Source: Salinimicrobium terrae DSM 17865
GTDB lineage: Bacteria > Bacteroidota > Bacteroidia > Flavobacteriales > Flavobacteriaceae
Assembly (NCBI RefSeq): GCF_000424665.1
Contig: NZ_AUKI01000016.1
Coordinates: forward strand, 248,001 to 312,000
Direction: 5' to 3'
DNA: 64,000 bases
A program made the position numbers and the translations under genes. This document shows positions 18,200 to 26,707 of this stretch, piece after piece; position 1 is the stretch's first letter; every line of letters begins with the position of its first letter. The notes beneath the pieces are model-generated. The model made no database searches. It was not told the origin of the DNA and worked only from the letters and a program-made list of their open reading frames with translations.

Positions 18200-19183
18200 T
18201 CAATTAAGAGAACTTGGCAGGATACCATAGTATTTTTTAAAGGCGACCGTAAAGTGCTGCGGATTTTTATACCCTACTTTGTAAGCAGCTTCCGAAACCG
18301 ATAATTTATCATCTTTTATAAGTGTTTTTGCACTTTCCATTCTGAGCCTGGTGATATACTTAAAAATGGTTGTGGAATACACTTTTTTGAAACATTGCTT
18401 CAGTTTTGAAGTATTGAGTCCGGCTATGGGTGCGAGTTCTGCAATGGTTATGAACTCCCTGAAATTTTCCCTGATGTGTTCTTCCACTCTCAGAATTCCT
18501 TCATGTTCTGTTTTTGAAAGATTTTTATCTTCAATTTCAGAAGTATTTGAAGTGTCATCTACGAGAAAATTCACTAGCAGGGCTGTGATCCTGGCTTCCA
18601 GGTAGATCTTTTTAATATGTCCACAGTACCAACAGCTTATTATTTCTCTAATGTGTTGTTGGAGTTCGGCTGGGATGGGTCTGCTTTGTTCCCATAACAG
18701 GAATGCGCGGTTCTTGTTTAGCCCGGCTTTTAATTTTGAAGATAATCCACTGTAATCGAAACCAATTATTTTCTTCAGGAGTTCTTCCGTGAATAAGACT
18801 TCCAGGGTTTTTCGGGAAGGGGCTTTAAAATTAAGGCAGCCTTCGGGCCTGGTTAAATAGAAGATATTGAAGTGTCCTGCGGGAATGGACATAACAGGAG
18901 CGGCGGGATCTGCCGGAGTGTAGTTATAGTCTCCTTCCAGCTCAAAATGAAGCTTGAAAACCGGGGAATTTCCGGAGATGTTCATGGTATAACCTGCGGG
19001 AACCTGTAGATCCTGAATAACTAAACAGAAACGGTCAAGATGCAGTTGACGGACATTTCCTTTTATTTCCACCCTGTCAATAATTATAGTTTCTTCATTA
19101 AAAATTTCGGCGCGAAAATCTTTGCTGAAAGTTTTCACCACAGCATTTTCTTCAAAAAGAGAACTCTCTAACCTTAATTCCAT
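18200..19183 (-). CDS. AraC family transcriptional regulator (PchR-like)
   Basis: The 327-residue protein ends in an AraC double helix-turn-helix. The first HTH is around ITIAELAPIAGLNTSKLKQCFKK (about 245-270) and the second around LSVSEAAYKVGYKNPQHFTVAFKKYYG (about 295-322). The N-terminal half (IQDLQVPAGYTMNISG, GHFNIFYLTRPEGCLNFKA) resembles the ligand domain of siderophore regulators such as PchR/YbtA. It is divergent from the TonB receptor operon with 170 bases between, so it probably activates that operon when the ferric siderophore is present. Confidence 0.88.
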   Translation of the reverse strand: MELRLESSLFEENAVVKTFSKDFRAEIFNEETIIIDRVEIKGNVRQLHLDRFCLVIQDLQVPAGYTMNISGNSPVFKLHFELEGDYNYTPADPAAPVMSIPAGHFNIFYLTRPEGCLNFKAPSRKTLEVLFTEELLKKIIGFDYSGLSSKLKAGLNKNRAFLLWEQSRPIPAELQQHIREIISCWYCGHIKKIYLEARITALLVNFLVDDTSNTSEIEDKNLSKTEHEGILRVEEHIRENFREFITIAELAPIAGLNTSKLKQCFKKVYSTTIFKYITRLRMESAKTLIKDDKLSVSEAAYKVGYKNPQHFTVAFKKYYGILPSSLN

Positions 19184-19353
19184 GTTTTAATTATCTGTGT
19201 GACTTCTTTGTACCTCCTTTCCGGCGAAAGACCGGCCGGAACATTATTCCTTTCTCGTAAGTAAAAATTCCTTTTGCGTTATCCGGGAGCTCTTCTGCTC
19301 CTGTACCTTTGCCAAAGGTAATTATTTTTATTAAATCTAAATAAGCACAATTC

Positions 19354-21840
19354 TTGAAATCTCTAATAATCTATTTTTTCCTGGCTTTCTTTTACGGTTT
19401 TTCAGTGGCACTAATGGCTCAGACGGCGCAGAGTTCTTCAGAAAAGCTCAAGGCAGGTGCTAATGCTGTTTATAAGCTTACCGGCCATGTGAAAGATCAT
19501 AATGGTTATTCTTCTGCCAATGTTGAGATAGTGCTTTCCAACACAATTAGAGAATATAAGACTGTTTCAAATACTTCAGGCTATTATGAAATTGAGGGGC
19601 TTTCTTCCGGAGCCTATATCCTGGAGATTAAAAAGGCTGAATATTTAGATTACAAAGAAGTTATTATTGCTAGGGAGGATATAATACTCAATTTGCAGAT
19701 CAACAATGCTTCAGATTATGAGCTGGAAGAAGTGCTCCTGAACATAGAATCTGTCAAATCTGAAATCGAGAAAAAGGGCTTTGCCGTAAATGTGATTGAG
19801 ACGCAGGAAGCTGCAGTGCGAAATATTCAAACCAATGAGCTCCTAAACAGGAGTGTTGGAGTAAAAATTCGGCAGGATGGGGGTTTAGGGGCTTCTGTAG
19901 ATTATAATCTCAATGGAATGTCCGGTAACTCTATTCAGCTCTTTATTGACGGAATTCCAATCTCTTCCTATGGCTCTTCCTTTAACCTTAACAGCATAAG
20001 TCCAAGCATGATCGAAAGGATTGACGTCTATAAAGGTGTGGTTCCCGCCGAGCTGGCTTTTGATGCTTTAGGAGGTGCCATAAATGTCATTCTGAAAAAG
20101 GATTTTAGCAGCCAGATCAATGCTTCAGTTTCCTACGGCTCCTTCAATACTACTCAGGCGAACTTCAATGCTGTGTATCAGGCAGAAAATTCCGGGTTTT
20201 TTGTGAAAGCCTCAGGATTTTATAATCATTCCGATAATGATTATGAGGTTTGGGGAAGGAATGTCTACAACATCCTGCCCAACGGGAAGTATGACTATGT
20301 AAAGGTGAAGAGATTCAATGACGAATATTCTTCTTACGGCGGAATTATCGAAACGGGTGTCAAAAATGTCAAATTTGCAGATCTTTTTTCTGTAGGCTAT
20401 ACAGCTTCCGATTCTTATAATGAAATTCAGCATGGAACTTACATGACGATTCCCTATAAGGGCAGATTCATGGAAGCCGATGCCGGAATTGTAGATCTCA
20501 CTTACGAGAAATCTGATCTTTTGATCAAAGGTCTGGACCTTGATTTCCATGGCTTGTATAGCGAGCGTAAAAGAACCATCAATGACACCGTAACCTGGAC
20601 CTACAACTGGTCTGGCGAATTAAGCAGGGACCGTAGGACGGGAGCGCCAATTCCTTCGCAGCGGGGAGCGCAGCAGGGGCCTCTAACAATTCAGAATATT
20701 TACAGAGATATTTACTCTTTTAGAGGCGGACTAGGGTATTCGATCGATAATAATCATAAGGTGAGTTTCAACCATGTACTTTACAATATTTCCAGGGATG
20801 AGAATAATGAACTGTGGAATGGAATAAGGAGGGATTTTGTGGAGACGCGGAAACTGGAAAAAAATGTCACTTCTCTTTCTTATGAATCCCGGTGGTTAAA
20901 AGAGGCATTAAAAACTACCATTTTTGGAAAGTATTATCAGCAGGAAATTGAGAAAATGGATCCTGTTGTAAGAAGGATAGATGGTGAAGACGTGAGGGTA
21001 GAAGAACATTTTAGCCGGGAAACCAGCCACACCGGGTATGGAATGGCGGTATCGTACCTGGTCAATTCGGGCATAGCCGTTTTGGGTTCCGCAGAGAGAG
21101 CTATCCGGCTGCCTTCAGATAATGAAACCTTTGGGGATGTGGGAGAAAATATTGTGGAAAACCCAGGAATTGAACCTGAAAAAAGTAACAATTACAACCT
21201 GGGATTAAAACTCGGACCTTATAAAATAAGTGACCACAGCATCTCTCTTTACGGCTCAGGCTTCCTGAGGGACACGCAGGATAAGATCGTAAGGCAGACT
21301 CAAACCACACTTAACGACGCGATCCAGACAGCTCCTTTTGAGAACCTGAATAAGACCCAATCTCAGGGTTTTGATGCAGAGCTGAATTATACCTATAAAA
21401 ATAACCTGAACCTGCTGGTGAACATGTCAAAATTCAATACCAGGATGAAGGCCAAATATGATAGCAACGGGAATGTGTTGTTCAATTATAATGCACAACT
21501 TCCCAGTGAACCATTTTTAACAGCCAATGCCGCGGCACAATACTCTTTCAGGAACATCTTTCAAAAGGGATCCCTGCTAAACATATACTACAACTATGCG
21601 TATGTGGAATCTTTTTACAACGTCTGGATCATTAATAAAAGAAGTGGTCTGGAGAATTCCCAGGTTCCCGAACAGCATATTCAGGATGTTGGATTAAGCT
21701 ATGTGTTTCCGAAGAAGAACCTCATAGTAAGTTTTGATGCCAACAACATCTTCAATGAACAGGCCTATGACAATTTTGCGGTTCAGAAACCCGGAAGAGC
21801 ATTTTACCTAAAACTCAATTACTCAATCAATAATTTCTAA
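19354..21840 (+). CDS. TonB-dependent outer membrane receptor (siderophore type)
   Basis: The 828-residue protein starts at TTG 19354: a stop codon lies just upstream in frame, no earlier ATG exists, and a signal peptide follows at once (residues 1-23, VALMAQ). A carboxypeptidase-regulatory-like beta domain spans about 40-115 (LTGHVKDHNGYSSANVEIVLS). The plug follows at about 140-255 (RNIQTNELLNRSVGVKIRQDGGLG, IDGIPISSYGSS), then a beta-barrel ending in an aromatic terminus (LKLNYSINNF). It should bring a ferric siderophore across the outer membrane using TonB energy. The DUF4374 gene starts 3 bases later. Confidence 0.92.
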   Translation: MKSLIIYFFLAFFYGFSVALMAQTAQSSSEKLKAGANAVYKLTGHVKDHNGYSSANVEIVLSNTIREYKTVSNTSGYYEIEGLSSGAYILEIKKAEYLDYKEVIIAREDIILNLQINNASDYELEEVLLNIESVKSEIEKKGFAVNVIETQEAAVRNIQTNELLNRSVGVKIRQDGGLGASVDYNLNGMSGNSIQLFIDGIPISSYGSSFNLNSISPSMIERIDVYKGVVPAELAFDALGGAINVILKKDFSSQINASVSYGSFNTTQANFNAVYQAENSGFFVKASGFYNHSDNDYEVWGRNVYNILPNGKYDYVKVKRFNDEYSSYGGIIETGVKNVKFADLFSVGYTASDSYNEIQHGTYMTIPYKGRFMEADAGIVDLTYEKSDLLIKGLDLDFHGLYSERKRTINDTVTWTYNWSGELSRDRRTGAPIPSQRGAQQGPLTIQNIYRDIYSFRGGLGYSIDNNHKVSFNHVLYNISRDENNELWNGIRRDFVETRKLEKNVTSLSYESRWLKEALKTTIFGKYYQQEIEKMDPVVRRIDGEDVRVEEHFSRETSHTGYGMAVSYLVNSGIAVLGSAERAIRLPSDNETFGDVGENIVENPGIEPEKSNNYNLGLKLGPYKISDHSISLYGSGFLRDTQDKIVRQTQTTLNDAIQTAPFENLNKTQSQGFDAELNYTYKNNLNLLVNMSKFNTRMKAKYDSNGNVLFNYNAQLPSEPFLTANAAAQYSFRNIFQKGSLLNIYYNYAYVESFYNVWIINKRSGLENSQVPEQHIQDVGLSYVFPKKNLIVSFDANNIFNEQAYDNFAVQKPGRAFYLKLNYSINNF

Positions 21841-21843
21841 ATA

Positions 21844-23199
21844 ATGAAAAAAATGAAAAATAGATTTACAAAAGTACTCGGTTATGCAGTTGTAGCCGGA
21901 CTGTTAAACCTTTCAACAGGTTGCAGCAGTGATGATCCCATCACTCCGGACCCCGAACCAAATCCCGGAGAAAGCAGGTGGTTTACCATTGCAGGAGCAG
22001 TAATGGATGAAACCCCGGGCAACGGTAATGGGGGTACCGTGATATATTCTATCTCAAAAGAAAACGCCCAAGATCCTGACTATGCTATCAATGTTTTTGA
22101 GAACGGATTCCAGGTTAGATCTCAAAGGACGGCAAGATTACAGTCTTCGGTAGATGGTTCTACCATGTTCAATATTGCCTACGGAGGCGACAATGGAGGA
22201 GAATTTTTCAAGTACATGGTTAATGGAGGTGACAATTTTGAGCAAACAGGGGGTCTGGTCAATATTTTACAATATGCTGGAACTTCTCCAAGATGGGTGA
22301 AGTTGTTCGATGGAGATAAAACAGGAGTGGCCGTTAGCGTTACCAGACCGCAGGTGAATGAAGGAGAAACTTATAAGTTTACAAGAGGTACTGCTACAAT
22401 AGTTACCATAGACATGGAGAACGTAGAGATCTCAAATAATATCTCTTTTGAGATCCCTCTTTCTGCAGAAGAAGAGGCAGCAGGCCACCATATTTTTAGG
22501 CTGGATACGCCGGTACTTAATGCTGCAGGAGATAAATTGGTCATTGGAATCTGGATGGGAAAAACAGATCCTGCCACAGGAGAACGTGACGCGAACGCCT
22601 ACGAAAGACTTGGTTCAAAAGCACTTGTGGTAGACTATCCATCTCTTGAGAATCCTAAAGTGATCACATCTACCTTAGGATTTGGGGATACCAGCGGTTA
22701 CCGTAGCTTTAACAGCTTCCTGGCCGAGGATGGTAATATCTACCAGGCTACTCAAAGAGATCCGGGCGGGTCACATATTCTAAAGATCAATTCAAACAAT
22801 GAATATGATAACAGCTATGACTTTAGCCTTGATGAAGCCCTGGGCGTTGAAGGAGCCTACATCCAGAGCTGGAGATATGTGAAAAACGGAATTGCTTACG
22901 TGATGTACACTCATGAGGGGGCAGCAACCACAGGTTTTAATGCAACTACGCAACAAAGTTTCCTGGCGAGGGTAGATCTTAATTCAAGAACAGCCGAGAG
23001 AGTAAATCTGCCTTACGAGCCGGATATGTACTTCTTCCAGTACCAGGGCTTTGTGGTAGACGGGGATAATGTTTATGTGACTGTTTCTCCTGTAGGAAAA
23101 GATGGAAATATCTATATCCTGAATAGCGTAACCGGAGAAGCGACCAAAGGTGCGCAGTTGCTCAATGAGCCGGGCAATCACTTTATCGGGGTGTTTTAA
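21844..23199 (+). CDS. DUF4374 domain-containing lipoprotein
   Basis: The 451-residue protein has a lipoprotein signal (LNLSTGC, Cys near 27) followed by an SSDDP spacer. Its body is a beta-propeller-like repeat protein matching DUF4374 (IAGAVMDETPGNGNGGTVIYS, ARVDLNSRTAERVNLP). Members sit beside TonB siderophore receptors and are assumed to be surface or periplasmic partners in uptake. The 3-base spacing from the receptor gene supports a shared transcript. Confidence 0.88.
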   Translation: MKKMKNRFTKVLGYAVVAGLLNLSTGCSSDDPITPDPEPNPGESRWFTIAGAVMDETPGNGNGGTVIYSISKENAQDPDYAINVFENGFQVRSQRTARLQSSVDGSTMFNIAYGGDNGGEFFKYMVNGGDNFEQTGGLVNILQYAGTSPRWVKLFDGDKTGVAVSVTRPQVNEGETYKFTRGTATIVTIDMENVEISNNISFEIPLSAEEEAAGHHIFRLDTPVLNAAGDKLVIGIWMGKTDPATGERDANAYERLGSKALVVDYPSLENPKVITSTLGFGDTSGYRSFNSFLAEDGNIYQATQRDPGGSHILKINSNNEYDNSYDFSLDEALGVEGAYIQSWRYVKNGIAYVMYTHEGAATTGFNATTQQSFLARVDLNSRTAERVNLPYEPDMYFFQYQGFVVDGDNVYVTVSPVGKDGNIYILNSVTGEATKGAQLLNEPGNHFIGVF

Positions 23200-23278
23200 A
23201 TAGAAACATAAGAATAAAAAAATCACACAGTTCCGGCTGCAGCCTCTGGTTGGTGGCCGGAATTTTAAATTTCCTTCA

Positions 23279-24448
23279 ATGAAGAATAAAAAGAAAAAAT
23301 ACGGCTTTAGAAAGTTATTGAATGACCTTCATTTATGGCTTGGCCTTGGCAGCGGGATCATCCTTTTTCTTGTATGTTTAAGCGGAACGGTGCTCACTTT
23401 TGAGAAGGAGATCAAAAGTTTTTTTGCTAAAGATTTCCAGGTCTCCGGCACGAAGGTCATGAAGATTGAAACTTTAGCTGAAGCCTTGCAGAAGGAAGGA
23501 GAAGTGTCCTCTGTAAGCATACCTGCGGAAGCCGGGAAAGCCTATGAATTTAGAGTTAAGACATCGCCCGAAGATCGCCGCGGCACCACCTTTTACGTAG
23601 ATCCTTATACCGGCGAATACTTGCAGTCTAAAAAATCCTCCCTTGACGGATTTTTCATGTGGAATTTCAGGATGCACCGCTGGCTTCTTTTAGATTCAGC
23701 TATTGGAAGACCCATTGTTGGGATAGCTACGATCATCTTCCTTTTCCTAGCCTTAAGCGGGGTAGTGCTCTGGTTTCCAAAAAAGCTGAAATGGAAGAAC
23801 ATGAAAAGCGGCTTTAAGATTAAAACTTCTGCCAACTGGAAACGTATCAATCACGATCTTCACAACACACTTGGATTTTACGCCTGCATTTTTCTTGTGA
23901 TCATGACCCTCACGGGGCTCTTTTGGAGTTTTGAGTGGTACAGGGAAGCAGGAAGTTCTGTGCTGGGGACCAAAGTATTTAACAGGGGCGGAGCCCCTTC
24001 CTTTATTTCAAATGATAATATAGGTGCGGGAGATGAAGCCTCCCTGGCTTCTATCTGCAGCATTTCTTCTGAAGAGCTGAATTACGACGGCACCACCACC
24101 ATCTCATTTCCTTCGGGGGAGGACGGAGTGTATAATATCAGGAAGACCAATGATAACGGCTGGTCTCCCGTGACGACAGATCAGCTGGTTTTAGATAGAG
24201 ACGGGACTGTTTTAAACAAAGAGATCTTCAGTGAAAAACCTCTGAATGTACAGATAGCTTCCCTTATCAAGCCAATTCACACGGGCGAGATCTTCGGGAC
24301 TTTTTCCAAGATCATCTATTTCCTCGCCTGCCTCATCGCCACCAGTCTGCCCATCACCGGAACCTTAATCTGGCTGAATAAAATGAAGAAGAAGAAACCG
24401 AAGAATAGAAACAAGAAACAAGAGCCAGGAGTCAAGACTGTGTTTTAA
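23279..24448 (+). CDS. PepSY-associated membrane protein (putative siderophore iron reductase)
   Basis: The 389-residue protein has four membrane helices (about 17-38, 128-152, 198-220, 341-365) and PepSY-type periplasmic loops. The helix-borne histidines (LNDLHLWLG, MHRWLL, NHDLHNTLGF, KPIHTGEIFG) are typical of haem-binding PepSY_TM proteins. In siderophore cassettes such proteins are thought to reduce or release iron at the inner membrane. It is third in the receptor-DUF4374 operon, and an incomplete hairpin (23231-23267) separates it from DUF4374. Confidence 0.88.
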   Translation: MKNKKKKYGFRKLLNDLHLWLGLGSGIILFLVCLSGTVLTFEKEIKSFFAKDFQVSGTKVMKIETLAEALQKEGEVSSVSIPAEAGKAYEFRVKTSPEDRRGTTFYVDPYTGEYLQSKKSSLDGFFMWNFRMHRWLLLDSAIGRPIVGIATIIFLFLALSGVVLWFPKKLKWKNMKSGFKIKTSANWKRINHDLHNTLGFYACIFLVIMTLTGLFWSFEWYREAGSSVLGTKVFNRGGAPSFISNDNIGAGDEASLASICSISSEELNYDGTTTISFPSGEDGVYNIRKTNDNGWSPVTTDQLVLDRDGTVLNKEIFSEKPLNVQIASLIKPIHTGEIFGTFSKIIYFLACLIATSLPITGTLIWLNKMKKKKPKNRNKKQEPGVKTVF

Positions 24449-24900
24449 TAAGCCACTATATTTGGTGCCCGGAATCTGATGTTTACCGGTTGCGCAAAAC
24501 TTTCAGGTCCAATTAAAAGGGGAAGCTTGAAGTCACTGAATTAATGGCAGAATAAGATAAATTGTGCAGAGGACAAAATTTGGGCTAAAGCCCTGTTATA
24601 ATTTTTCTTAAAAACCCCTGGCTAAAGCCAGGGGCAATTCAAAAGCAGGGATAACCAAATATTCTGAAATTTTCGGGGATTAGCCTCTCCGCCTTGCCTT
24701 TGCCTAAAGGCAGAAATTTAAACTTCCATAGAGATAAGAATTTTTTTCTGAATTGCCTTCGCCTTCAGGCGGAGGCGTGTATAAATATTTGAACTAAGGG
24801 CTTTAGCCCAATTCAATTCAGTTTTATTATTTCCTTGAACTTCTCTCTTTTCCACTTCCCTTCCTCCTTCCAACTTCTAAAATCGTATTTTTACGGGGCT
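24449..24900. repeat. Intergenic region packed with GGCTAAAGCC palindromes
   Basis: No gene is visible. Palindromes include GGGCTAAAGCCC (24582-24593), a 20-base CCCCTGGC-TAAA-GCCAGGGG (24615-24634) followed by CAATTC, GCCTTTGCCTAAAGGC (about 24697-24712), and GGGCTTTAGCCC (24798-24809), again followed by CAATTC. The shared cores and tails show one REP-like family in several states of decay. Confidence 0.75.
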
Positions 24901-25542
24901 ATGAAAAGATCCCTCAGTTACCTGTGGCCACTAACTAAAAAATACAATTCCAACTACAGCGGAAAGCTGGAAGTCACCTGGATCAATGGCCGCAAAGTGC
25001 TTGATAGCAGCAACGCCAATTATTCCTATGGTGCGCTGCAGGAGGTGCTGGACCGCGGCTTCGCAGAAGTTCGTGCAGACCGTGCTGCTCCCGTTTTACT
25101 TCTTGGCCTGGGTGGAGGAAGCGCAATCCCCCTGCTTCGGGAGAAATACGGCTACTACGGCAAGATCACTGCGGTAGAACTGGATGCTGCCGTTATTGAG
25201 ATTGCAAAAAAGGAATTTGAAATTGAAGCACATCAACCCCTCGAACTTATTTGTGCAGATGCCGGGGAGTATGTAGAAGCCTCGCCGGAGAAATTCGGAT
25301 TCATCATCGTGGACCTCTTCCTGGATCTGCAGGTACCCGAGCAGTTCTTTTCAAATGTCTTCTGGAAAAATGTAGCTTCCTTGTTAACACCATATGGTAA
25401 GGTCCTCTTCAATTCCGGTATAAACTCCGCTCACGAAGAGCAGATCTCCTGGCTTCTCAAAAATGACCATTTGGACATCAGTTTTTTCAGAAAAGATGAA
25501 GTTTACGGCAGTAATACGTTATTGTTTGGGGAGAAGGCCTGA
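24901..25542 (+). CDS. Spermidine synthase-like SAM-dependent methyltransferase
   Basis: The start is set at ATG 24901; upstream in-frame codons lack family character. The 213-residue protein has the polyamine-synthase-like Rossmann core: LLGLGGGSAIPLLRE at about 66 (SAM motif I), ITAVELDAAVIEIAKKEF near 89 (motif II acidic residue), ICADAGEYV near 118, and IIVDLFLDLQVP near 136. It is shorter than true spermidine synthase (about 280 residues) and lacks its N-terminal beta domain, so methyl transfer or an unknown reaction is more likely than spermidine synthesis. Confidence 0.75.
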   Translation: MKRSLSYLWPLTKKYNSNYSGKLEVTWINGRKVLDSSNANYSYGALQEVLDRGFAEVRADRAAPVLLLGLGGGSAIPLLREKYGYYGKITAVELDAAVIEIAKKEFEIEAHQPLELICADAGEYVEASPEKFGFIIVDLFLDLQVPEQFFSNVFWKNVASLLTPYGKVLFNSGINSAHEEQISWLLKNDHLDISFFRKDEVYGSNTLLFGEKA

Positions 25543-25671
25543 ACAGTCAGTATTAATAAACTGTGAATCTGAATTGCCGGTATGATCTTTATTTTAATAG
25601 GATCATCTTCCTTTAGGAAAAAATCAGTTGATGTAAACCACCAGGTTTTGACGCTTCAAAAATTCCTGCGG

Positions 25672-25890
25672 TTAAATATTGGAGCGGGATTTCTTAGGTA
25701 TGGCTTCATTCCTTATCCCGAATTTCTTCAGAATATCTTCCATTAGACACCACTGCGTTAGGGAAGACTGCAATAAATTGATTCCCACAAAGGCTGTAAA
25801 CCATAACCAATTGATGTTGACGTATACTGCCAGCAGCAGACTTATAAGAATGAAGGTTCCGGCGATACCGCGTATTACTCTGTTTAGCAT
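25672..25890 (-). CDS. DUF2892 (YgaP-type) small membrane protein
   Basis: The 72-residue protein has the YgaP membrane-domain pattern: N-terminal RVIRGIAGTFILISLLLA helix, a second helix WLWFTAFVGINLLQSSLTQWC, then CLMEDILKKFGIR. The cysteine after the second helix is conserved in the family. It lies downstream of the RND efflux genes on the same strand, an arrangement that suggests a role in metal or thiol stress (inference). Confidence 0.85.
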   Translation of the reverse strand: MLNRVIRGIAGTFILISLLLAVYVNINWLWFTAFVGINLLQSSLTQWCLMEDILKKFGIRNEAIPKKSRSNI

Positions 25891-25930
25891 AATCTTGAAT
25901 TTTAAATTGTTAATTGTTTATTGATCATTG

Positions 25931-26236
25931 TTAAATCGATTGTTCTATAGGGACTACTACTGCACGAACAGGGTTATTGGTCTCCAGGTTATTGTTAAAT
26001 TCCCGTACTGTGTTAAAGAATTCGCTGATCTTCTCCTCATCTGTGAACGAAAAGAACATGGAGGATTCATTTCCTCCCTTTTCTCCGGGAAACCAACTCT
26101 GAGTAGCGACCAGGTTATTTCCGTTCTTATAGCCATCGATCTCTGAAGAGCTGAAGGCTTCAATATTCGCTTTTTTAAATAGCTTTAGTACGTCTTTTTG
26201 AAAAGCTGCTACGCTTGTTACTATTAGTAGTTTCAT
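25931..26236 (-). CDS. P-II-like small protein linked to RND efflux genes
   Basis: Translation is taken from the ATG giving MKLLIVTSVAAF (26236); a start seven codons earlier is possible. The product of about 101 residues alternates beta-alpha-beta (KLLIVTS, FQKDVLKLFKKANI, FFSFTDEEKISEFFNTVREF, VRAVVVPIEQSI), the ferredoxin-like pattern of P-II and DUF3240-type proteins. Similar small proteins accompany RND pump operons, where they are thought to sense or regulate. No cofactor-binding residue is obvious. Confidence 0.55.
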   Translation of the reverse strand: MKLLIVTSVAAFQKDVLKLFKKANIEAFSSSEIDGYKNGNNLVATQSWFPGEKGGNESSMFFSFTDEEKISEFFNTVREFNNNLETNNPVRAVVVPIEQSI

Positions 26237-26309
26237 CTTCTTGGGTTTAATGTTCAAGGTTCAAGGTTTCGGTTCTTGGTTGTCGTTTTTCGGTTTTCGG
26301 TTGTTTTTA

Positions 26310-26583
26310 CTGTCACCTCGAGCGGCGTCAAGAGGTCAATAATTTCAAAATCTTTTTTCGTTTTTTCCCCACCCTAAAGGGAGCCGAAAAAATTATTGTG
26401 AACTGTATTTTTTATTTTTTCATTCCTTCGTACTTCTAACTTCGTATTTCGTTTAACCCCCCGCCCTCCATGAAAAATTCATGGTTATTTTTTGTGATTT
26501 ATTTGTCATTCGTCACACTTTTCTGTCAGGTCGAGCGAAGTCGAGACCTCCTTCATTACCTCTCGACTCCGCTCGAGGTGACA
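26310..26583. repeat. REP-like TGTCACCTCGAGCGG palindromes in the 26258-26698 gap
   Basis: The gene-free 440 bases hold a TGTCACCTCGAGCGGCGTC copy (26311-26329) and a facing pair: TGTCAGGTCGAGCGAAGTCG (from 26524) against CTCGACTCCGCTCGAGGTGACA (ending at 26583), which can form a large hairpin. A CCCTAAAGGGAGCCGAAAAA segment (about 26372-26391) recurs near 31432-31458. These are dispersed intergenic repeats of the type common in Flavobacteriaceae. Confidence 0.7.
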
Positions 26584-26637
26584 ATGTAACTCGTTTCCGC
26601 CTCCCTTTAGGGAAGGGGTAAAGCGGAAAGGCTACCC

Positions 26638-26707
26638 ACAACTCACAACTCACAACTGACAACTGACAACCCGCAACCCGAAACTCACAACTCATAACTC
26701 ATAACTC
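26638..26707. repeat. Heptanucleotide tandem repeat running into a stop codon
   Basis: Units related to CACAACT / CAACTGA / CATAACT repeat about ten times with a 7-base period. The array reaches into the stop codon and last codons of the RND pump gene (stop at 26699-26701, minus strand). Confidence 0.75.
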
